Source: DATEAV01 sp964575425 (GTDB lineage: Bacteria > Chloroflexota > Anaerolineae > Anaerolineales > E44-bin32). Taken from it: a stretch of 29,992 bases of DNA. Location of the stretch: contig CAZNRD010000034.1 of NCBI GenBank assembly GCA_964575425.1, positions 1 to 29,992 of the forward strand, read 5' to 3'. The first letter of the stretch is position 1. Each line of letters opens with the position of its first letter. Positions 24,488 through 29,992 of the stretch are shown here, in pieces. The notes beneath the pieces are model-generated. The model saw only the letters and a program-made list of their open reading frames with translations, did no database searches and was not told where the DNA came from. Both the position numbers and the translations under genes were made by a program.

Positions 24488-25662
24488 CGATTCCACTCCC
24501 GGACCAGCTCTTCCTCCCGATCCAGCTCCCGCAGCACGGCCATCACGAAATCTGCCGCCCGCTGCATCGCCTCCGGCGAGACTGTCTCGGCGGTGTCGTC
24601 AGGGCGATGCCAGTGGGGCAGCGTGCCGGTGGCAGGATCGCGCCCGGCGATGCACAGTGCGCGCAGGCCGCGGTTGCGCAGCGTGCGCACCTCATCTTCA
24701 ATTGTCATCTGCGCGGCGCCGACGCCGAGGTCGGGACGGCGCACAGCCACACGCCCCGCCAGGGCTGCAAGGCCAGGATCGGGGAAGTAGGGAAGGCACA
24801 GCCCTTCACGGGTGAGATAGACAATGTCGCCGCTGCCCACGCCCTCAAGGCCGATAAACGCTGCCTCGCGCAGCTCCATCCCGTGCTGGCGCAGCAGCGC
24901 TTTCACGCCAGCGTGATCGGTTTCCTCGGCGCCGGTGAAAGCCAGCCAGACTGCCGTGCGGGCCAGCGGTTCTTCCCTGAGACGCGTGGCAATCTCAAGG
25001 GCCACGGCCACGCTGCTGGCGTTGTCGTGCGCGCCCCGGGTGAAGGGTTTGCGTTCGTCGCGCCACAGAGTCACGACGATGCCCAATGTGTAAGCCGCCG
25101 GGAGGAGTGAGCCCCACCAAGCCCACGGGGGCCCGCCAAGCACCGCCCCGGCGAGGTAGAACCCGGCAAGCAGGACGAGCATGCCAGAGGTCAGCCAGGT
25201 GAGGGGTTCCAGGGAGCGCACGGCCGATGACTGCCAGGCCAGGCGGCAGCGGTTGGTGTCCAGATGCGCCAGGATCACGACGCGCCGGTCCGGCTGAGGT
25301 CGGGATTCCAGGCGTGTCAGCACGTTGCTGCTTTGCACGTGCGGCAGGAAGAAACCCAGCGGGCTGTCGGAATGGACAATGGCCCGCCAGAACATGAACG
25401 CCGCGCCCGCGGCCAAGCCCGCGGCCAGCCACCGGGTGAGCGGGCCGCCCAACGGATAGATGATCACCGCAAGAAGGGCCGTGAGGCTGACGGCCATGGG
25501 AAAGGCATTCTGGCTGGCGACGGCCCGGAACGTCTGCCGTTCGACCGTCAAGCCAAGCTCAGAGAGTCGCTGCGCCACGTACTCGCCGGCGGCGGCTTCG
25601 CCCGGCGTGCCGGTGCCGCGCGGCCCGATCCTGTCGGCCAGAGCGATAACGTCCTCGAGCAT
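24484..25662 (-). CDS. Integral-membrane M28-family metallopeptidase with split catalytic domain
   Basis: A 392-residue zinc aminopeptidase-like protein. The M28 ligands are visible: His133 (VILAHLDTN), Asp213 (GAHDNASSVAV), Glu246/Glu247 (TGAEETDH), Glu273 and His352 (PHWHRPDDT). Two hydrophobic helices (about 55-75, 78-95) precede the first ligand, and two more (about 153-173, 180-199) lie between His133 and Asp213, which are normally only about a dozen residues apart in secreted M28 enzymes. The role is unknown: peptide or amide hydrolysis at the membrane. ATG 25662 is chosen; a GTG at 25671, overlapping the aminotransferase stop, is an alternative. Its stop overlaps the epimerase start. 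Confidence 0.9.
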   Translation of the reverse strand: MLEDVIALADRIGPRGTGTPGEAAAGEYVAQRLSELGLTVERQTFRAVASQNAFPMAVSLTALLAVIIYPLGGPLTRWLAAGLAAGAAFMFWRAIVHSDSPLGFFLPHVQSSNVLTRLESRPQPDRRVVILAHLDTNRCRLAWQSSAVRSLEPLTWLTSGMLVLLAGFYLAGAVLGGPPWAWWGSLLPAAYTLGIVVTLWRDERKPFTRGAHDNASSVAVALEIATRLREEPLARTAVWLAFTGAEETDHAGVKALLRQHGMELREAAFIGLEGVGSGDIVYLTREGLCLPYFPDPGLAALAGRVAVRRPDLGVGAAQMTIEDEVRTLRNRGLRALCIAGRDPATGTLPHWHRPDDTAETVSPEAMQRAADFVMAVLRELDREEELVREWNR

Positions 25663-25667
25663 GGCGC

Positions 25668-27047
25668 TCACGGCGCGAGGGCGTGCCGGATGAGGTCCCT
25701 GCTCTGGACCCACACCCGGCCTGTCACATGAACGGCTTCGGCCATCACCCGATCGAAGGCCGCGACGATCATCCCCACCTCTTCCTCCCCGATGATCAGC
25801 GGCGGCAGGAGTTTGATGATGTTGACGCCCGGCCCTCCGACCTGCACCAGGATTCGGTGGTCGCGCATCAGCGCCATGACCACCAATTGCGCGAACATTC
25901 CTTTCTCCGCCGCCTCGGCCGCCGTCCAGGCAACCTTGACCGCCAGGGAGCGCGGCGCCTGAAACTCGATGCCGATCATCAAGCCCTTGCCGCGCACATC
26001 TGCGATCATCTCGTAACGATCTTTGAGTTCCTTGAGGCCGTCCAGCAGCCTCTGTCCCATGGCAGCGGAACGCTCCACCAGGCGCTCCTTGTCCAAGACG
26101 TGCAGGGTCGCCAGCCCGGCAGCCATCGCCAGGTCGTTCTGGCCGAAGGTCGTCGAGTGCACCTGGCAGCGCTTGAGACTGCTGAAGGTCCGCTCATGGA
26201 TGCTGCGACGCGTGATGGTGACGCTCACCGGCACAACGCCGCCGCCGAGGGACTTGGCCAGCGTGACGACGTCCGGCTCCAGCCCCCAGTGCTCGCAAGC
26301 CAGGAAGCGCCCGCTGCGGCCCATCCCCACCTGGACTTCGTCGCAGATGAAAAGGGTCCCGTACTTGCGGCACAGCCGCTGGGCCTCGGGCAGATAGTCG
26401 TCCTTCGGGATGTGCACGCCCTTTCCCTGAATCGGCTCCACCACGAAGCCGGCCACGTCTCCTCTGCGAAGCTCGCGTTCGAGCGCCTCGAGGTCGTCCA
26501 TGGGGACCTTGTCGAAGCCGGGCATCAGAGGTTCGAAGCCCTCGCGGAAGGCGGCAGCGCCATTGAGCGAGAGCGTGCCAAGAGTGAGCCCGTGGAAGGC
26601 ATGATCCAGATAGAGCATGCGCGGCCGTCGGGTGGCAGCCCGGGCGAACTTCACGGCCGTCTCGACCGCCTCGGCTCCGGAGTTTGAGAAGAAGACGGCG
26701 TCGAGGCCGGGTGGCATTCGCGCCACCAATGCCTCCGCCAGCAGCGCGGCCAGCAATGGACAGTCCATCTTGACCAGGGTCGGCCGCTCCAGGCTGAGCA
26801 GTTCGACGATCGCCTGCTTCACCCCTGGATGGCCGCGGCCTAGGTTGAAGACGCTGTACCCGGAGAGCAGATCGAGGTAGCGATTCCCCTCGCGGTCCCA
26901 AAGATACGCGCCCTCCCCCCGCATCCAGTCCTTGTCGAAGCCAATGATCTGCAGGGCGCGCGTCAGTTTGGGATTGACGTACCTCTCATGGAGGGAAACG
27001 CGATCACCTTGCCGCGTCTCGACCAGTTGCGAAAGAGAGAAGGTCAT
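25668..27047 (-). CDS. Class III PLP-dependent aminotransferase
   Basis: A 459-residue fold-type I transaminase of the ornithine/acetylornithine/4-aminobutyrate class. SNSGAEAVE (121-129) binds the PLP phosphate, Asp236 in ICDEVQVGMGRSG contacts the pyridine nitrogen, and Lys265 in TLAKSLGGG forms the Schiff base; the FHG motif is at 151-153. Amino donor and acceptor cannot be read from sequence. Possibilities: glyoxylate or pyruvate amination, diamine transamination, or an HpnO-like role on a hopanoid side chain (suggested only by the HpnA-like neighbour). ATG 27047 has GGAGG close upstream and overlaps the stop of the aldehyde oxidoreductase (ATGA). Confidence 0.93.
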   Translation of the reverse strand: MTFSLSQLVETRQGDRVSLHERYVNPKLTRALQIIGFDKDWMRGEGAYLWDREGNRYLDLLSGYSVFNLGRGHPGVKQAIVELLSLERPTLVKMDCPLLAALLAEALVARMPPGLDAVFFSNSGAEAVETAVKFARAATRRPRMLYLDHAFHGLTLGTLSLNGAAAFREGFEPLMPGFDKVPMDDLEALERELRRGDVAGFVVEPIQGKGVHIPKDDYLPEAQRLCRKYGTLFICDEVQVGMGRSGRFLACEHWGLEPDVVTLAKSLGGGVVPVSVTITRRSIHERTFSSLKRCQVHSTTFGQNDLAMAAGLATLHVLDKERLVERSAAMGQRLLDGLKELKDRYEMIADVRGKGLMIGIEFQAPRSLAVKVAWTAAEAAEKGMFAQLVVMALMRDHRILVQVGGPGVNIIKLLPPLIIGEEEVGMIVAAFDRVMAEAVHVTGRVWVQSRDLIRHALAP

Positions 27048-29023
27048 CGCTCCTCCTTCCCGGACTCGCCGGCGCAACCCAGCAGGAATTCCAGGCCCAA
27101 CTCCCTCGCCGTCTGCGGCAGAGGCAGCGCGGTGTCTGCATCCAATCCCAGGGAAGCGAAGTAGGCCTGAACCATGGCCTCCATGTCCAGGGTTCGGTTT
27201 CGCACCGGGCCGATTGTCTGCGGCGGATCGGCGCGCTCGCGGCGTGGCAGCGGGAACACGGGCGGCAGGCCTTCCCGGGCGTTGAAGGCGTGGCGCAGGA
27301 CCTGAGCGCGCCAGCCGACGCGAAAGAACTCGGCCTCGTCCATCGCCCAGCCGGTGGCCGCGTTCAGCCACGCGAGGAAGGGAGGGTCCCCCATCTGCAG
27401 GGCAAAGTGACACAGCCCGAGCGAATCGACGGCCCGAAGGACGGGGATGACCACGGCGAACGTGGCGCCTTTGCCGTCATGGTCGTAGCGCGCCGCCGGC
27501 CGGACGCCGCGCAGTGCGAAGTAGGGGGCATAGGGAGCGAGATCTGCGATTCCGGAGAGCGTGGCCGTGTGACGCCCGGGAGCAGGGTCGAGCGCGTAGC
27601 CCAGCGCCACCCCTGGCTCGTACACGCCGCGATGCATCGACAGTTCCTGGCCTCCAACGTGCATGGCGGCCTCGTGCGCCTGGGAGCCGAGCGAACGCGC
27701 CGCTCGCGCCACGCCGTCCGCCAGCCATTCCCCCAGCCCCGGCCGTCGCTCGGCGATGCGCCGGACCAACTCGAACAGGGCCTCGCCATCACCCCACCGC
27801 AGCGACAGCTCATGCGCAAGCACAGGCGGCAGCCAACCTTCCTCGAAGCCCTCCATGGCAAAGGCCGCTGCCACGCCGACGGAGATCACATCGAGGCCGG
27901 CGCGGTTGCAGATGTCGCCGCACCTCATCACCACGTCGAGGCTGCTGTTCATGACCAACGGCCCGAAGGCCGTGAGCGCCTCGTACTCGGGCTTGCGGCC
28001 TGTGCCACCATCCGGCAAGCGGACCGTCGCGCCACACGCCACGGGGCAGGCGTGACAGGCGTAGGAACGAACCTTCTGACGCACAACCTGGCGGTCGCTC
28101 AGCCCCTCGGAAAGCGCAAGGGGGAAGTCCCGGTATCCGACGCCGGTCCAGTTGCGCACGGGCGTGTCGCCGAGCTCGATCAGCGTGGCTGTGCCGGCGG
28201 CGGTCCCGTACAGGCGAAAGGAATCGATGACCATTCCGGTCGGCCCGCCGCTGAGGCGGCCCTGCAGACGCCGGACGGTGGGAAGCAGCCGGACGAGGAT
28301 CGCCGGAATCCGCTCGGCCCAGCGAGAAGGGCCGCGGTGGAACAGGGCGAGGTAGGGAGCGACGGCGGCGCGGAACGCCTCGCGGTCCGCTAGCGGCGGC
28401 CTCGCCTTACCGCGCACGGCGATGGCCTTCAAGCGCTTGGAGCCCATCACCGCGCCGAGTCCGGTCCGCGCCGCCACCCTCCCATCCTCGCTGACGATGG
28501 CAGCCAGGAGCGAACGCCGTTCGCCCGCCGGGCCAATGCAAGCCACTTTCACATCCGGCGCTGTGGCGCGACGGATGGCATCTCCGGTTTCTATTGCGCC
28601 GAGGCCCCACAGGCGGCTGGCATCGCGCACCTCGGCGCGACCCTCTTCGAGGTAGAGGTAGACGGGGCGGTCGGCGCAGCCGCGAACGAACACGCCGTCG
28701 GAGCCCGCGCCGCGCAGAGCGGGACCGAAGTCTCCGCCGCAGTTGGCCTCGCCCCAGCCCCCTGTCAGGGGGGACTTCCCCACGACCATGAAACGGCCGC
28801 TGAAAGGCGCGCCGCTGCCGGTCAGCACTCCGGGGAGGAAGCCCAGGGTATTGTCTGGGCCGAGCGGGTCGACGCCCAGCGCCATCTGCTGATAGAGGAC
28901 GTGCACGCCGAGGCCGTAGCCGCCGAGATGCCGGCGGTAGACGTCCTCTGCGACGGCCTGCTCGGCGATTTCCCCGGTCGCCAGGTCAACGGTCAGCGTC
29001 TTTCCCCAAAAGCCGTAGGGCAT
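27044..29023 (-). CDS. Aldehyde:ferredoxin oxidoreductase family protein (tungsten/molybdenum enzyme)
   Basis: Oxidises aldehydes to carboxylic acids with ferredoxin as acceptor, using a tungsten (or molybdenum) bis-pyranopterin. 659 residues, normal for the family. The N-terminal domain with GFWGKTLTVDLATGEI and KSPLTGGWGEANCGGDFGP is the AOR signature. The 4Fe-4S ligands are Cys323, Cys326 and Cys330 (CHACPVAC) plus Cys538 (DSLGLC). The substrate is open: this branch is not the classic hyperthermophile AOR. It is a cytoplasmic, oxygen-sensitive enzyme, so the host is probably anaerobic or at least microaerobic. ATG 29023 has GAGG about six bases upstream, and the gene starts 17 bases after the GntR stop. 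Confidence 0.95.
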   Translation of the reverse strand: MPYGFWGKTLTVDLATGEIAEQAVAEDVYRRHLGGYGLGVHVLYQQMALGVDPLGPDNTLGFLPGVLTGSGAPFSGRFMVVGKSPLTGGWGEANCGGDFGPALRGAGSDGVFVRGCADRPVYLYLEEGRAEVRDASRLWGLGAIETGDAIRRATAPDVKVACIGPAGERRSLLAAIVSEDGRVAARTGLGAVMGSKRLKAIAVRGKARPPLADREAFRAAVAPYLALFHRGPSRWAERIPAILVRLLPTVRRLQGRLSGGPTGMVIDSFRLYGTAAGTATLIELGDTPVRNWTGVGYRDFPLALSEGLSDRQVVRQKVRSYACHACPVACGATVRLPDGGTGRKPEYEALTAFGPLVMNSSLDVVMRCGDICNRAGLDVISVGVAAAFAMEGFEEGWLPPVLAHELSLRWGDGEALFELVRRIAERRPGLGEWLADGVARAARSLGSQAHEAAMHVGGQELSMHRGVYEPGVALGYALDPAPGRHTATLSGIADLAPYAPYFALRGVRPAARYDHDGKGATFAVVIPVLRAVDSLGLCHFALQMGDPPFLAWLNAATGWAMDEAEFFRVGWRAQVLRHAFNAREGLPPVFPLPRRERADPPQTIGPVRNRTLDMEAMVQAYFASLGLDADTALPLPQTARELGLEFLLGCAGESGKEER

Positions 29024-29040
29024 GGCCGCCTCACGAAGTG

Positions 29041-29799
29041 TCAGAGGTCCACCAATTCCTTGCGTGCGCAGCGCACGACGGAGCGGAATCGGTCGCCGCG
29101 GTGGACGGTCTGCGTGAAGACAATGGGCAGGTCCTGCGCGTTGTAGGTCAGGCGAGTGCTCAACACGACGGGCACGCCCGGGCGAAGGCCAAGTTCCTGA
29201 GCCTCCAGTTCGCCGGCCGTGGCGAGCTCGGTGGTGTCCAGCGCGTGGGCCGGGGTGATGCCAAAAGCCTCTTCGAGCACACGGTACAGGCTGCGGTCCG
29301 TCAGCTCGAGGTGAACAAGCGTAGGGAACAACCGATGCGGGAGAAACGAGGTCTCCAGCGACATCGGTTCTCCTTCAACAGAGCGGATGCGTACGATCTC
29401 AACCAGCGGTTCACCCTCGGGGGCCTGCAGTTGCGCAGCGACCTGGCCGGAAGCCGGAACGAGCTGCTTGCGGCGGACTCTGGCGCCTGCGCGGAGACCG
29501 AGCTGCCTGACGAAGGAGGTGTAGCTCAGAAGGGCCGGGAAATCCTCACGGAACGTGGCCTTGGGGGGCGCGACGAAGCTGCCACGGCCGCGGCGGCGCA
29601 CAATCAACCCTTCGCTGGCGAGGTGGGTGAGCGCCTGCCGTGCAGTCATCCGCGAGACGCCACATCCGACGCAAATCTGCGCTTCGGTAGGAAGGGGATC
29701 GCCCGGCCTGAGCTGCCCGCTCAGGATTTCCTGGCGGAGTTGCTCCCGAATCTGGTAGTAGATCGGGATGGGGCTGTTGGGGTCGACGTGGAGGGGCAT
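29041..29799 (-). CDS. GntR-family regulator, HutC subfamily (UTRA ligand domain)
   Basis: A 252-residue repressor-type regulator. Winged helix (about 8-78) with LRPGDPLPTEA, SRMTARQALTHL and the wing RRRGRGSFVAPP; UTRA effector domain (about 90-245) with FPALLSYTSFVRQLG and PHRLFPTL. HutC members usually sense a sugar phosphate, amino acid or fatty acid made by the operon they control. It is first gene of a six-gene minus-strand operon and has its own operator half-sites at the promoter, so autoregulation is likely. Start ATG 29799; no Shine-Dalgarno is visible in the short leader. Confidence 0.95.
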   Translation of the reverse strand: MPLHVDPNSPIPIYYQIREQLRQEILSGQLRPGDPLPTEAQICVGCGVSRMTARQALTHLASEGLIVRRRGRGSFVAPPKATFREDFPALLSYTSFVRQLGLRAGARVRRKQLVPASGQVAAQLQAPEGEPLVEIVRIRSVEGEPMSLETSFLPHRLFPTLVHLELTDRSLYRVLEEAFGITPAHALDTTELATAGELEAQELGLRPGVPVVLSTRLTYNAQDLPIVFTQTVHRGDRFRSVVRCARKELVDL

Positions 29800-29816
29800 T
29801 GGGAATCAGGGCATTT

Positions 29817-29854
29817 GTCTATACATTATATCCTAGGCAGCAAGTTGCGCAACT
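29817..29854 (-). promoter_or_regulatory. Promoter and GntR/HutC operator of the accessory operon
   Basis: Minus strand: TATAAT (29830-29825), a weak -35 TTGCGC (29852-29847) at 16 bases. GTATAGAC (29824-29817) fits the HutC-type operator GTnTAnAC exactly and covers the expected start site. A 12-bp perfect palindrome, AGTTGCGCAACT (29843-29854), covers the -35. Both are well placed for repression. Confidence 0.7.
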
Positions 29855-29992
29855 CGCGGCCCCGGACTGTCCGCCTGGAGCGCGGCCCAAAGGTCCGAAG
29901 GAGACAGAACCGGCAGGCGCTCCTGCGACGCGATGCGTTCGCCGCTGGCTGCAGCGCTCCCGGGGCCGTCACTCTGTAGCGGCCGTCTCACG
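29833..29992 (-). CDS. Probable C-terminal end of an upstream gene (partial)
   Basis: On the minus strand an open frame enters from the window edge and ends at TAG (29835-29833). It reads 52 codons, ending LPVLSPSDLWAALQ... VAQLAA, with about 70% GC at third positions, somewhat lower than neighbouring genes. No family can be named. Its end abuts the GntR -10 box. The frame could be open by chance in such GC-rich DNA. Confidence 0.4.
   Translation of the reverse strand, partial: VRRPLQSDGPGSAAASGERIASQERLPVLSPSDLWAALQADSPGPRVAQLAA

Overview
The window is a GC-rich, densely coded bacterial chromosome segment: 26 protein genes, no gap above 280 bases, and no tRNA, rRNA, CRISPR or insertion sequence that I can see. 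The gene mix suggests a member of the Chloroflexota, perhaps an Anaerolineae-like lineage: a CpaE-type receiver/MinD fusion, large GAF/PAS kinases, a YugP-type membrane zinc peptidase, a tungsten-type aldehyde oxidoreductase, L25 of the long Ctc type and an endonuclease-type MutL. This placement is inference from gene content, not from a marker gene.

Left part (1-6608), signalling. A very large membrane sensor kinase (minus strand, C-terminus cut by the window edge) is divergent from a plus-strand operon of receiver-MinD protein, sirtuin and soluble GAF kinase. mutL converges on this operon. Middle part (8612-13551): from a near-perfect promoter come a HAD nucleotidase-like gene and an orphan CoA-transferase subunit, then three membrane-anchored proteases in a row (S41/CtpA with PDZ, HEIGH zinc peptidase, HtrA with PDZ). 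A strong hairpin follows htrA. Next (13654-18258) comes a same-strand run: stand-alone NIL domain, YegS-like lipid kinase, YdjC/HpnK-like deacetylase and methyltransferase (the last three coupled by ATGA overlaps), TrmI, a zinc-ribbon protein and a NudL-like Nudix hydrolase. It ends at a bidirectional terminator shared with the convergent L25 gene.

Right part (19060-29799), the accessory region. One minus-strand operon starts with a HutC-type GntR regulator carrying a matching operator at its own promoter. It continues with an aldehyde:ferredoxin oxidoreductase, a class III aminotransferase, a membrane M28 peptidase and an HpnA-like epimerase. The last gene is a 1279-residue protein joining an LsrK-like FGGY kinase, a SerA-like 2-hydroxyacid dehydrogenase, an SCP2 lipid-binding domain and a class II aldolase in one reading frame, with all visible catalytic residues intact. 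Kinase, aldolase, aldehyde oxidase, hydroxyacid dehydrogenase and transaminase can be drawn as successive steps of one catabolic route; this is my best candidate for an undescribed system. Just downstream, from its own promoter, is a small membrane protein made of seven exact 15-residue repeats, a predicted beta-solenoid.

Promoters are unusually readable here: four sites fit TTGnCn-N17-TAnAnT or close, and one lies so near its ATG that the mRNA should be leaderless.
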